27,397 bases of DNA from CANNDT01 sp945876205 (lineage in GTDB: Bacteria > Acidobacteriota > Vicinamibacteria > Vicinamibacterales > UBA2999). Both the position numbers and the translations under genes were made by a program. The stretch covers positions 1-27,397 of the forward strand of contig CANNDT010000061.1 in NCBI GenBank assembly GCA_947503365.1, given 5' to 3'. How positions within the stretch are numbered: the stretch's first letter is position 1; every line of letters begins with the position of its first letter. The notes below the pieces were generated by a model that worked only from the letters and a program-made list of their open reading frames with translations, ran no database searches and was not told where the DNA came from. This document shows positions 8,204 through 16,090 of the stretch, piece by piece.

Positions 8204-8962
8204 TCACCATCCCGCCGAACATGGCGTCGGCTCCCACGCAGACCCATCCGCCTGTCTCTTGAATTGCGACGAGATGATGTACGGCGTCTCGAGGTTGACC
8301 GGGTCCTCGACCACGGAGGTCCACACCATCATGGCCCCGCCGTTCGGTTCCTTGAACAGGTCGACGTAGTCGAGGAGCGAAGCATTCTCGGCGTAAGGCA
8401 CGCCGTTCTTGCGCAGATAGCCCGACAAGAGATCCGTCGTCACGACGCGAAGATATCGTGCCGACGCCGGTCCTCCCGCTCCCCCGCGGCGCGATGCCCA
8501 GGTCGCGACGGCGTTGCCTTGCCAGCTCCGCTTCCGCGATTGCGGCGGCGGCGAGTTGAAGCGCAGGATGCGCGTCTGCGTGCCGTAGTCGGTGTCCACG
8601 CGCAGCGTGTTGTCGTCCTGCCAGGTGATGTGGAGATGCGTCGGCAGGTTCATGAGGCCGGGCGCGCCGTACGCCTTGCACTGGTTGCCTGAGGCCTCGT
8701 CTTTCGCCTGGTCCCACGCATCGGCGGCTCGCTTGCCGGCCGCCGAGATCGGAATGCCGATGTAGTCGCCCTTGGCCGGCAGCACCATGCGCAGACGCCA
8801 GTTCTGCGTGACGACCGACGACCAGTAGCCGGTTGGATCGAAGGGCGCCTGGGATCGTGCCGACGGTGCGGGCTGGTTTCCGCGACCTTGTCCCAGACCC
8901 TCGCCGTACATCGCCAGCAACGCGATGATCAGCCCTGCAGCAACCTGGTACCGGTAACCCAT
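8204..8962 (-). CDS. Secreted protein of unknown function (DYxGIP family), paralogue of the downstream gene
   Basis: A 252-residue protein with a signal peptide (VAAGLIIALLAMYGEGLGQG). Recognisable segments are FDPTGYWSSVVTQNW, GDYIGIPISAAGKRAADAW, QCKAYGAPGLMNLPTHLHI, WQDDNTLRVDTDYGTQTRIL and LRKNGVPYAENASLLDY. This is the better-conserved member of the tandem pair. The family has no function I can name; the repeated tryptophan and tyrosine content and strand-like segments suggest a small beta-rich domain. A purine-rich AGGAAAGG lies 10 nt before the ATG. It sits 15 bp after the metallo-beta-lactamase-fold gene and 3 bp before its paralogue, so the three are almost certainly one transcript. 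Confidence 0.84.
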   Translation of the reverse strand: MGYRYQVAAGLIIALLAMYGEGLGQGRGNQPAPSARSQAPFDPTGYWSSVVTQNWRLRMVLPAKGDYIGIPISAAGKRAADAWDQAKDEASGNQCKAYGAPGLMNLPTHLHITWQDDNTLRVDTDYGTQTRILRFNSPPPQSRKRSWQGNAVATWASRRGGAGGPASARYLRVVTTDLLSGYLRKNGVPYAENASLLDYVDLFKEPNGGAMMVWTSVVEDPVNLETPYIISSQFKRQADGSAWEPTPCSAGW

Positions 8963-8977
8963 GGCGGCGTGCCTTTC

Positions 8978-9982
8978 CTATGACGTGGAGGTCGTCAGAC
9001 TCTTGTAGACAGCTTCCACGAAATCGCTCGTAGTCCAGGACCCCGAGGTCGCGCCGTACCGCGACGTGTACGGCTTGGCGGGATCCGCCGCCTTGATCTG
9101 CTCGAGCGTCATCTTCCTGTTGATCATGTCCTGCACGATGTCGCCGACGATGACGAGGACGTCGCGATAGTTGACGACATCGATCTGGCGGTAGACGCGT
9201 CCGTGACCGGGCAGCACGTCGGTGCCGCCCTGCAGGCCCGTGGTAGTACTCGAGCCGTTCGGCAACCCGACGAAGGGGCCCGGCGGAATCGCCATCTCGA
9301 TGATGCGATTCAACGCGTCGATCTCGCCCTTGAGGCTGCCGCCTCTCGCGATGTCGATCACCGGAAAGCGATCCGTGTCGATAAGGTTTCCCGCGACCAC
9401 GACATCCGACTTGCGGAAAAAGACGATCGCGTCGGCGTCGGTGTGCGCGGCAGGCTGATGGATGATCTCGATGCCTTCGTCGTTGAAGTACATCGTTCGA
9501 CGCCGCTCCTCGAACGTTTCGCTCGGCCAGAGGCTGCTCGGAAACGGGGAGCCGGTCATGCGCATCCTCGTGAGGATGTTCTCGTGCGCGAGGACGCTGG
9601 CCGCGTCCGCGTCGGTGCCGACAATCGTCGTCCGGCTGGCGCCCACGGCGAAGCTGGTGATCTTGCGGCCGGCTTTGGCGAGCGCCGAGTTGCCGCCGAC
9701 CACGTCGGCATCTGCGCTGGTGTTGATGATGTAGCGAATGGGTTGGTTGGTGAGCTTCTTCACCGCCGCGACGACCTGGCTGGAGGCCTCCGCGGTGCCG
9801 GCGTTCACGAGCACGACGCCGTTGGGACCAATCTGCGCGGCGATGTTCGCGCCGGCGCCGGCAATCATGTAGAAGTTGGGCCGGATCTGCAGGACCTCGA
9901 GCTCCGCGCCGCCCTGCGCGAGCATGAGGGCGCCCGAGACCGACAGCATCGCTCCGACGACCGCGGCGAGTACGCCTCTCAT
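8978..9982 (-). CDS. Secreted metallo-beta-lactamase-fold protein with degenerate metal site
   Basis: A 334-residue protein with a signal peptide (VLAAVVGAMLSVSGALMLAQG). The MBL fold is evident from NIAAQIGPNGVVLVNAG, IRYIINTSADADVVGGN, AAHTDADAIVFF, VVAGNLIDTDRFPVID and VLPGHG. The canonical HxHxDH reads S89-A-D91-A-D93-V94, so three of its four ligands are gone. The later Asp of GD is Asn199, while His180 and His260 remain. VLVNAG also has Asn where active homologues carry Asp. A two-zinc hydrolase is therefore unlikely; a binding role or altered metal site is more plausible. The ATG at 9982 is chosen for the GGAGGT upstream and the clean signal peptide, over a reading 20 residues longer. 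It leads the operon with the two DYxGIP-type genes and is divergent from the propeller gene. Confidence 0.88.
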   Translation of the reverse strand: MRGVLAAVVGAMLSVSGALMLAQGGAELEVLQIRPNFYMIAGAGANIAAQIGPNGVVLVNAGTAEASSQVVAAVKKLTNQPIRYIINTSADADVVGGNSALAKAGRKITSFAVGASRTTIVGTDADAASVLAHENILTRMRMTGSPFPSSLWPSETFEERRRTMYFNDEGIEIIHQPAAHTDADAIVFFRKSDVVVAGNLIDTDRFPVIDIARGGSLKGEIDALNRIIEMAIPPGPFVGLPNGSSTTTGLQGGTDVLPGHGRVYRQIDVVNYRDVLVIVGDIVQDMINRKMTLEQIKAADPAKPYTSRYGATSGSWTTSDFVEAVYKSLTTSTS

Positions 9983-10055
9983 CCGTGTACCTCCGAGCAG
10001 CCCTTGGCCGACCGCGGCACATCCTACACCGGCTATCGACACCGGCGAAATGCAT

Positions 10056-10061
10056 TAGCAT
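10056..10061 (+). promoter_or_regulatory. Putative -10 box (TAGCAT) of the propeller gene
   Basis: TAGCAT ends 7 nt before the ATG at 10069, and no Shine-Dalgarno sequence is present. This matches the pattern seen before mutM, the TonB receptor and the SDR gene, and suggests a leaderless mRNA. No -35 is recognised. Confidence 0.4.
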
Positions 10062-10068
10062 CGGCGCC

Positions 10069-11268
10069 ATGAAGGTATTGACCGCTTGGCTTGGCCTGGC
10101 GCTCTTCGTCTCCTGCAGCACTCTCGCGGCGCAGGGGCAATCGGCGCCCCGGTTCAGATTCGATGCGGATTGGCCAAAACCGCTGCCCAATAAATGGAAG
10201 CTCGGAGGCGTGACGGGACTGGCCATCGACAAGGACGACAACGTCTGGCTGTTGAATCGGATCAGCGACCTGCGAGACCTGGAGCTGCATGCGGAAACCA
10301 ATCCGCCCACCGCCGCCTGCTGCGTCGCGCCTCCGTCGATGATCCACATCGACAAGGCCGGGAACGTCATCGGCTCGTTCGATGCCGGTGACGGCCATGG
10401 CATGGCGGTCGACAGCAAAGGGTTCATCTACATCGGACAGGACACGGTCAGGAAGTTCGATCCCACGACCGGTAAAGTGCTCGCCGAGGTTCCCCGCGCT
10501 CCGGAAGCGCAGCCGGGCGCCGGCGGCCGGGCCGCGGCGCCGCGGGTTCCAGGCAGGGGTGGCGCCGGCCCCGTCGGAACAGTCCCGTTCCCGAATCGCG
10601 GCAATCCTCCCGCACCCACCGCCGTCGCCGCCTATCGCGCCAAGTACCCGCCGACGACGCCGATGATCGTCGGGGGGATCGAAGAGGTCCGGCTCGACGA
10701 GCCCGCTCGCGAGCTCTACGCCGCGGACAACTATCTGGGTGGACGGGTGATGGTCTTCGACCTCGACACCTTTGCCTTCAAGCGCGGCTGGGGCGCCTAC
10801 GGAAAGCCGCTCTCGGAGATGAGCGTGAACGATGCCGACCGCGCCTACGTCGCCGGCGGGCCGATGCCGAAGGAGTTCAAAGGCCATCTCACGCTGAATA
10901 TTTCCAACGACGGGCTCGTGTATGCGGCCGACCGCGCCGCCAACCGCATCCAGATCACCACCAAGGACGGGAAGTTCATCAAGGAGTTCATCCTCGCTCC
11001 GGAGACGGGCGAAGGCGGGTCCACCGGCGGCGTCGCGTTTTCCGCCGACAAGCAGCAGCGCTATCTCTACATTTCCGACATCACCAACAGCCACGTCTGG
11101 TTCCTCAACCGCGCCGACGGCAAGGTCCTCGGGCAGATGGGCACGATGAGCCAGAACGGCGGCCAGTTCATGGGACTGCACATGATCGCCGTCGATTCGA
11201 AAGGAAACATCTACACCGGCGAGGTGTGGAACGGCGAGCGCGTGCAGCGGTTCGTGCCGGCGCGCTGA
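10069..11268 (+). CDS. Secreted NHL/six-bladed beta-propeller protein
   Basis: A 399-residue secreted protein with a signal peptide ending near STLAAQG; a Cys at residue 16 (LFVSC) makes a weak lipobox. Propeller blades are marked by repeats such as GVTGLAIDKDDNVWLLNR, GMAVDSKGFIYIGQ, VYAADRAANRIQITTKDGKF and MIAVDSKGNIYTGEVWNGER. The N-terminal FDADWPKPLPNKWKLG and the CCVAPPSMIHID segment are shared with the second propeller gene at 25200-26444, so the two are paralogues. The general architecture resembles peptidyl-alpha-hydroxyglycine lyase-like NHL proteins, but I cannot confirm catalytic residues. A Gly/Pro/Ala-rich insert of about 40 residues near residues 145-185 separates the blades. 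It is divergent from the MBL-fold operon and convergent with the exporter genes. Confidence 0.86.
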   Translation: MKVLTAWLGLALFVSCSTLAAQGQSAPRFRFDADWPKPLPNKWKLGGVTGLAIDKDDNVWLLNRISDLRDLELHAETNPPTAACCVAPPSMIHIDKAGNVIGSFDAGDGHGMAVDSKGFIYIGQDTVRKFDPTTGKVLAEVPRAPEAQPGAGGRAAAPRVPGRGGAGPVGTVPFPNRGNPPAPTAVAAYRAKYPPTTPMIVGGIEEVRLDEPARELYAADNYLGGRVMVFDLDTFAFKRGWGAYGKPLSEMSVNDADRAYVAGGPMPKEFKGHLTLNISNDGLVYAADRAANRIQITTKDGKFIKEFILAPETGEGGSTGGVAFSADKQQRYLYISDITNSHVWFLNRADGKVLGQMGTMSQNGGQFMGLHMIAVDSKGNIYTGEVWNGERVQRFVPAR

Positions 11269-11304
11269 GCCGGGGGATTGTCTCGTGCGGGTCGATCGGC
11301 GCAG

Positions 11305-12492
11305 TCAGAGTTGACGGAGCGCTGTCGGGATCGGCAGACGCGCGGCGCGGATCGCCGGCAGGAGCCCTCCCACCAAGCCCATCGCCAGCGCGTAGATGAG
11401 ACCGGTGATCAGCAGCTCGGGCGTGACACGGAACGCAAACGCCACCTGACTGAACGTCTGCATGTTCATCGTCGAGGTCTGATAGCCGTTGAACCCCACG
11501 TACGCGGCGGCGCCGCCAATCACGCCGCCGATCCCGCCAAGCACGAGCGACTCGACGAGCACCGACACGAGTACCGAGCTCGTGTCGAACCCAAGCGCGC
11601 GCAGCGTCGCGATCTCTCGCGCGCGCGTCGCCACGGCGGTGTACATCGTGAGGATGGCGCCGAAGATCGCGCCGATGCCCATCAGTCCCGCGATGCCGAA
11701 ACCGACCGTCCGAATGAGCCGGGTCATGTTCTGCGACTGTCCCGCGTAGTACTCGTTCTCCCGGCGAACGCTGACGTTCAGTTGGGGGTTTGAGGTGAGC
11801 CAGTCGCGGAAGGTGTCGAACGATGCGGGCGACTCGAGCTCCGCCAGCACTGATTGATAGGTGTTGCCGCGCCGGTAGGCGCCCTGCAACGTGCGGGCGT
11901 CGCACCAGATCTCGGTTTCGGCGACCGCGCCGTCGGCCTCGAAGATTCCCACCACTTTCCAACTGTTCTGCCCGGAGGCGATTGTCTGCCCGACGCTGGT
12001 GTTGGCGAACTGTCCCTGGGCGCCGCGGCCGACGATCACCTCGTTGGTGCCGAACTGAAACATGCGCCCCTCGACGAGCGACACCTCTTTCCGCAGCGGC
12101 ACGCCAACCGCCTCGATTCCGCGCATCGGCACATTCGCGCCCGTGCCCGTGGAGCGCTTCGGCAAGTCGATGATGACGTAGAGCTCCGCGGACGCCATGG
12201 CGATCTGCCCGTCACGGCGAAGTCCGGGTGCCTCCTTGATGATGTCCGCGTGAGGACCGTCGATGCCGCTGGTCATCTCGCTGTCGGCGCCGCTTCGCAT
12301 GACCAGCGCGCGGCCGGGCGAGCCCGAGCCCTGCATCGCCGCCGTAAATCCCGCGGCGATCGACAGCACGGATACGAACACGATGACGACGCCCGCGATG
12401 CCGATGATCGCGACCGCCGACGAGCTGAGCCGCGCCGGAATCGTGCGCAGGTTCATCGCCATCACCGCCGCCGTCTGCCGGAGCCATCTCAT
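11305..12492 (-). CDS. FtsX/MacB-type ABC transporter permease (second of two)
   Basis: A 395-residue inner-membrane permease. There is one N-terminal membrane helix (about 25-50), a large periplasmic MacB-PCD-like domain, and three C-terminal helices in the FtsX domain (segments IAGLMGIGAIFGAILTM, LVLGGIGGVIGGAAAYV, LITGLIYALAMGLVGGLLPA). The conserved cytoplasmic loop VATRAREIATLRALGF is typical of MacB/LolC-type permeases. It begins 1 bp after the stop of the first permease and ends the four-gene operon. With that permease, the ATPase and the adaptor it would form a heteromeric type VII ABC exporter or mechanotransmission complex. The cargo is unknown. Confidence 0.92.
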   Translation of the reverse strand: MRWLRQTAAVMAMNLRTIPARLSSSAVAIIGIAGVVIVFVSVLSIAAGFTAAMQGSGSPGRALVMRSGADSEMTSGIDGPHADIIKEAPGLRRDGQIAMASAELYVIIDLPKRSTGTGANVPMRGIEAVGVPLRKEVSLVEGRMFQFGTNEVIVGRGAQGQFANTSVGQTIASGQNSWKVVGIFEADGAVAETEIWCDARTLQGAYRRGNTYQSVLAELESPASFDTFRDWLTSNPQLNVSVRRENEYYAGQSQNMTRLIRTVGFGIAGLMGIGAIFGAILTMYTAVATRAREIATLRALGFDTSSVLVSVLVESLVLGGIGGVIGGAAAYVGFNGYQTSTMNMQTFSQVAFAFRVTPELLITGLIYALAMGLVGGLLPAIRAARLPIPTALRQL

Positions 12493-12493
12493 G

Positions 12494-13645
12494 TCAGGCT
12501 CTCCTCAGCGCGTCGGTGATCCGCAGCTGCATCGCGCCGAACGCCGGCACAACGCCGGCCAGCACGCCCATCGCCAGCATCAGGCCGACGCCGATCGCCA
12601 GGTCGCGCGCGGGCAGCGCGAAGATCGGCAGCAACCCGCCGGTCGGGTCGCCCCCCTGCACGAACAGCCAGGCGACGCCAAGCCCCAGCCCGCCCGCCAC
12701 ACAGACGATGAAGAGCGACTCGGCCAGCACCAGCGTCAGGATGGCTCCGCCGGAGAAGCCCAGGGTCTTCAGCACGGCCAGCTCGCTCGTCCGCTCGCGC
12801 ACCGACTGCGCCATCGTGCTCGCCGCGACCAGCCCGAAGATGAACAGCACGGTCGAGGAAATCGCGATCATGATCGCGCCGATGTCGCCGATCTGCTTGG
12901 CGAACCCCTCCACGAACCCCTTCTCCGTCGTCGTCTTGGTCTCCGATGAGGAGTTGGCGAACATCTCGTCGAAGGTGTGGCTCATCTCCAGCGATTTCGA
13001 CGAGTCTCTGATCTTGACGACGTACCAGCCGACCTCGCCCTCGCCCATCGCGCGATTTTCATCGAGGTAGTCATAGCGGAAGAAGAACTGCGTCTTGTCC
13101 ACGTTGTCGCCACCGTCGTAGATGCCGGCGATGTTGAACTCCCAGGTCTGGCCGCCGCCCTTCGGCTGCCAGATGGTGGCGGTGAGCGGCACGCGGTCGC
13201 CGATCTTCCAGTTGAACCGCGTCGCGAGATCGCGGCCGACGATCGCCCCCTGGCGGTCGGCGAGCCAGGCCTTGGCCTGATCGGGCGGCAGCGTGAACTC
13301 GGGATAGATCTTCAGGAACTTGTCGGGCTCGACCGCGATGTTGGCGAAGAAATTGGCGGGGTCCTGGTAGACGCCGCCGAACCAGGTCTGATGCGACGCC
13401 AGCTCGACGCCCGGCGTTGCCTGCAGCCGCGCCTGATACGCCACCGGCAGCGGCATGATCAGACTGACCTTGTGAATGATGATCAGGCGGTCGAGTCCGG
13501 CCATGTCGATGCCAAAGCTGAACGCCGTGCGGATCGTCATCAGGATGCCGAACAGGAGGAAGGCGACGAAGATCGACAGCAGCGTGAAGATCGTGCGGAA
13601 CTTCCGGCGCCAGACGTTCTTCCAGACAAGCGGCAGGAACTTCAT
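12494..13645 (-). CDS. FtsX/MacB-type ABC transporter permease (first of two)
   Basis: A 383-residue inner-membrane permease with the four-helix MacB-like plan: one helix near residues 18-40 (FTLLSIFVAFLLFGILMTI), a periplasmic domain of about 200 residues, then three helices (IGAIMIAISSTVLFIFGLVA, LTLVLAESLFIVCVAGGLGL, LAIGVGLMLAMGVLAGVVPA). The loop SVRERTSELAVLKTLGFS is the coupling segment toward the ATPase. Its start overlaps the ATPase stop by 4 bp (ATGA) and the second permease follows after 1 bp, so expression of the three is coupled. Unlike MacB, ATPase and permease are separate polypeptides and there are two different permeases, so the complex is probably a heterodimer. Confidence 0.92.
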   Translation of the reverse strand: MKFLPLVWKNVWRRKFRTIFTLLSIFVAFLLFGILMTIRTAFSFGIDMAGLDRLIIIHKVSLIMPLPVAYQARLQATPGVELASHQTWFGGVYQDPANFFANIAVEPDKFLKIYPEFTLPPDQAKAWLADRQGAIVGRDLATRFNWKIGDRVPLTATIWQPKGGGQTWEFNIAGIYDGGDNVDKTQFFFRYDYLDENRAMGEGEVGWYVVKIRDSSKSLEMSHTFDEMFANSSSETKTTTEKGFVEGFAKQIGDIGAIMIAISSTVLFIFGLVAASTMAQSVRERTSELAVLKTLGFSGGAILTLVLAESLFIVCVAGGLGLGVAWLFVQGGDPTGGLLPIFALPARDLAIGVGLMLAMGVLAGVVPAFGAMQLRITDALRRA

Positions 13646-14334
13646 GCGGCGCCTTCGCCCATCAACACGCCCTTCTCGAGATGCAGCGTCCGGCGCGCGC
13701 GATCGGCGGCATGGGGATCGTGGGTGACCATGATGATCGTCTTGCCGTGATCACGGTTCAGTGCCTGCAGCAGATCGAGAATCTCGTCGCCCGACTTGCG
13801 ATCCAGATCGCCGGTCGGCTCGTCGCAGAGCAGCAGCGTCGGGTCGGTCACGATCGCGCGCGCGATGCCGACGCGCTGCTCCTGTCCTCCGGAGAGCTGC
13901 CGCGGGTAGTGCTTCGCCCGATCCGCCAGGCCGACCACTGTCAATGCGATCCCGGCCCGCTTCCGGCGCTCGGACTTTGACAGGTTCGTCAGCAGCAGCG
14001 GCAGTTCCACGTTGCGCTCCGCGGTCAGCACCGGCAGCAGGTTGTAGAGCTGAAACACGAAGCCGATGTTCCGGGACCGCCACCGCGAGAGGGCGCTCCC
14101 GCCGAGCGCGCTGATCTGTTCGCCTGCAACTTCGACGTTGCCGCCGGTCGGCGTGTCGAGCCCGCCCATCAGGTTCAGCAGGGTCGTCTTGCCCGAGCCC
14201 GACGGCCCCATCAGCGCGAGAAAATCGCCCTGGGGAATCTCGAGATTGACACCCTTCAGGACGTCGATGCGCTCGCTGCCGCGGGTGAAGTGCTTGTGGA
14301 CATCTCGAACTCTGACGAGTGGACTCTCGCTCAT
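13642..14334 (-). CDS. ABC transporter ATP-binding protein (MacB/LolD type)
   Basis: A 230-residue cytoplasmic ATPase that drives the two neighbouring permeases. Walker A GPSGSGKT is at 43-50, Q-loop Gln95 in FVFQLYNLLP, signature LSGGQ at 147-151 (followed by EQRV rather than the commoner QQRV), Walker B LLLCDEP at 167-173 followed by TGDLD, and the switch His205 in VTHDPHAADRA. The sequence places it in the LolD/MacB/FtsE group. It overlaps the adaptor gene by 4 bp upstream and the first permease by 4 bp downstream. Confidence 0.95.
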   Translation of the reverse strand: MSESPLVRVRDVHKHFTRGSERIDVLKGVNLEIPQGDFLALMGPSGSGKTTLLNLMGGLDTPTGGNVEVAGEQISALGGSALSRWRSRNIGFVFQLYNLLPVLTAERNVELPLLLTNLSKSERRKRAGIALTVVGLADRAKHYPRQLSGGQEQRVGIARAIVTDPTLLLCDEPTGDLDRKSGDEILDLLQALNRDHGKTIIMVTHDPHAADRARRTLHLEKGVLMGEGAA

Positions 14335-15554
14335 TTCACAACCACCTTCGCGCCGGCGGCCAGGTCCGCCGGTGGAGATACGACGACGCGTTCACCGGCA
14401 TTGAGCCCGGCCCGCACTTCTACCCGGTCGCCGTCGGTGCCGCCGGTACCGATCGCACGGCGATCGACGACGCTGTTGGCGTCGACCACGAACGCGTACG
14501 ACTGACTGCCTTCTGTCGTGACCGCCGCCCGGGGGATCAGCATCACCGGCTTCGCATCCGCGGCGACGGCCTCGTCGGCCTCGCGGAGAAACGTCACCTT
14601 CACGCCAAGGTCGGGCAGAATCCGCGGATCGAGCTGATTGAAGGCGATGCGCACGAGCACGGTGGCCTTCTGCCGATCGGCGGTGGGGACGGTCGTGATG
14701 ACCCGCGCCGGAATCTGCCACTCGGGATACGCGTCGAGCACCGCCATGACCGGCTGGCCTGGCGTCACACGATTGATATAGCTTTCGTTGACGTCGACTT
14801 CGATCTCGAGCGATTGCATGTCGACGATGGTGCCGATGCCGGTGCGGGTGAAGCCTCCGCCGGCCGACACCGGCGAGACCATCTCGCCCGGCTGGGCATC
14901 TTTCGAAATCGCCACGCCGCTGAACGGCGCCCGGATGACGGTGTCGTCAAGGGCGGTCCGCTGCACGTCGATTTGCCGTTCCGCCACCAACACCTGCTGC
15001 CGCGCCGCCTCGATGCGCGCGTCGAGCGAATCGACCTCCGCCTGCGCCGCCTCGACCTCCACCTGCGTCGTCAGCCCGTCCTTGATCAGCCGCGTGGTCC
15101 GCGCGAGCGTGACCTTCGCCTCGGCCAGCCGTACCTCGCTCTCACGCACCGCCCTGCGCGCGGCCTCGGCCTGGGCCTGGGCCAGCCCCAATGCCGCGCG
15201 CAGCGTGGCGTCGTCGAGGCGCGCGAGCACCTGGCCTTGCGTGACGGCCTGGCCCTCTTCGAGATTCACTTCGACGACCTTGCCGGTGATCTTGGACGAG
15301 ACGGTGGCGCGGCGGCGAGCGGTGACGTAGCCGGACGCGTTCAGTACTGCCGCTTGCGTCCCCGCCTCCCGCTGCGAGACGGCGGCGGTGTCGACCTCGA
15401 GCACCTGCTCGCGGGAGTACCACTGCCAGCCGGCCAGCCCGGCGCCGGCAAGGGCGATGACGAGAACGACCCACATGAACCCGCGCCGGCCGCGCCGGCG
15501 CTCTGGCTCACGTTCGATACGAAGCGCGGCAAGTTCGGAATCGAGATTGGCCAT
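14331..15554 (-). CDS. HlyD/RND-type periplasmic adaptor (membrane fusion protein)
   Basis: A 407-residue adaptor anchored by a single N-terminal helix (MWVVLVIALAGAGLAGW, about residues 27-43). A lipoyl-like half motif (ATVSSKITGKVVEVNLEEGQ) precedes an alpha-hairpin rich in Ala/Glu/Gln (about 115-205); the second lipoyl half is VIRAPFSGVAISKDAQPGE, followed by a beta-barrel and a membrane-proximal domain. It would link the ABC permeases to an outer-membrane channel. No TolC-like gene lies in the window, so that partner must be encoded elsewhere or be absent. It is the first gene of the exporter operon and begins 25 bp after the VOC gene, with a TAATAT inside that gap and the VOC stop region as a possible -10. 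Confidence 0.93.
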   Translation of the reverse strand: MANLDSELAALRIEREPERRRGRRGFMWVVLVIALAGAGLAGWQWYSREQVLEVDTAAVSQREAGTQAAVLNASGYVTARRRATVSSKITGKVVEVNLEEGQAVTQGQVLARLDDATLRAALGLAQAQAEAARRAVRESEVRLAEAKVTLARTTRLIKDGLTTQVEVEAAQAEVDSLDARIEAARQQVLVAERQIDVQRTALDDTVIRAPFSGVAISKDAQPGEMVSPVSAGGGFTRTGIGTIVDMQSLEIEVDVNESYINRVTPGQPVMAVLDAYPEWQIPARVITTVPTADRQKATVLVRIAFNQLDPRILPDLGVKVTFLREADEAVAADAKPVMLIPRAAVTTEGSQSYAFVVDANSVVDRRAIGTGGTDGDRVEVRAGLNAGERVVVSPPADLAAGAKVVVK

Positions 15555-15579
15555 GCGGTAGGACTACGCTGGAGCGATA

Positions 15580-15999
15580 TTACCTTCCATCGTAGGCTGC
15601 CTGCAGGGCGCCGATGTCGAGCTTCTTCATCATCAGCAGCGCCTTCATGACCTGATTGGATGTCTCGGGATCCTTCTTGAACAACTGGGGCAGGATGCGC
15701 GGAACGATCTGCCACGAGAGGCCATAGCGGTCCTTCAGCCAGCCGCATTCCACTCCCTTGCCCCCGTCGGTGAGCTTCTGCCAGTACTCGTCGATCTCCT
15801 GCTGCGTCTCGCAGTTCACCACGAACGAGATCGCCTCGGTGAACTTGAAGTGCGGGCCGCCGTTCAGGGCGACGAATTCCTGGCCGTCGAGCTCGAAGTT
15901 CGCGGTCATCACCGACCCCTTCGGACCCGGGCCGGCGTCGCCGTAGCGGCTGACGGTCAAGACCCTGGAATTCTTGAAGATGGAGACGTAATAGTTCAT
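15580..15999 (-). CDS. PhnB-like VOC superfamily protein, apparently short at the N-terminus
   Basis: A 139-residue protein of the glyoxalase/bleomycin-resistance fold, of the type often annotated 3-demethylubiquinone methyltransferase or PhnB. Diagnostic stretches are YYVSIFKNSRVLTVSRYG, VMTANFELDGQEFVALNGG, KFTEAISFVVNCETQ and CGWLKDRYGLSWQIVP. Homologues normally open with about 15 more residues containing a first beta-strand and a WFD motif; here the match starts only at NAEEAMNYYV, just upstream of the ATG at 15999. The frame upstream is open but does not encode the missing strand. A better-placed ribosome site (GAGAGGAG) precedes a different ATG whose frame gives only MPKRP before a stop that overlaps the 15999 start as ATGA. 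Either the gene is 5'-truncated, or there is a sequence error near 16005-16040. Function unknown. Confidence 0.78.
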   Translation of the reverse strand: MNYYVSIFKNSRVLTVSRYGDAGPGPKGSVMTANFELDGQEFVALNGGPHFKFTEAISFVVNCETQQEIDEYWQKLTDGGKGVECGWLKDRYGLSWQIVPRILPQLFKKDPETSNQVMKALLMMKKLDIGALQAAYDGR

Positions 16000-16078
16000 G
16001 GCCTCTTCGGCATTCGGTTCTCCTCTCCGACTTGTCGAACGGGATGCCGCGAGATCGACAACGCCGCCGGCGACCCTG

Positions 16079-16084
16079 TACTCT
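16079..16084 (+). promoter_or_regulatory. Putative -10 box (TACTCT) of the SDR gene
   Basis: TACTCT ends 6 nt before the ATG at 16091 and there is no Shine-Dalgarno sequence between them. This is the same spacing as at mutM and pepT, again consistent with a leaderless transcript. It lies in the 91 bp divergent space between the VOC and SDR genes. Confidence 0.35.
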
Positions 16085-16090
16085 GTCGCC

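Noticed and set aside
8163..10427. Minus-strand open frame of 754 codons
   Set aside because: It runs out of frame across the MBL-fold, DYxGIP and propeller genes and is Arg/Gly-rich with no family motifs; a typical shadow in high-GC DNA.
14319..15650. Plus-strand open frame of 443 codons
   Set aside because: Antisense to the HlyD-type adaptor, which has clear lipoyl, hairpin and barrel segments.
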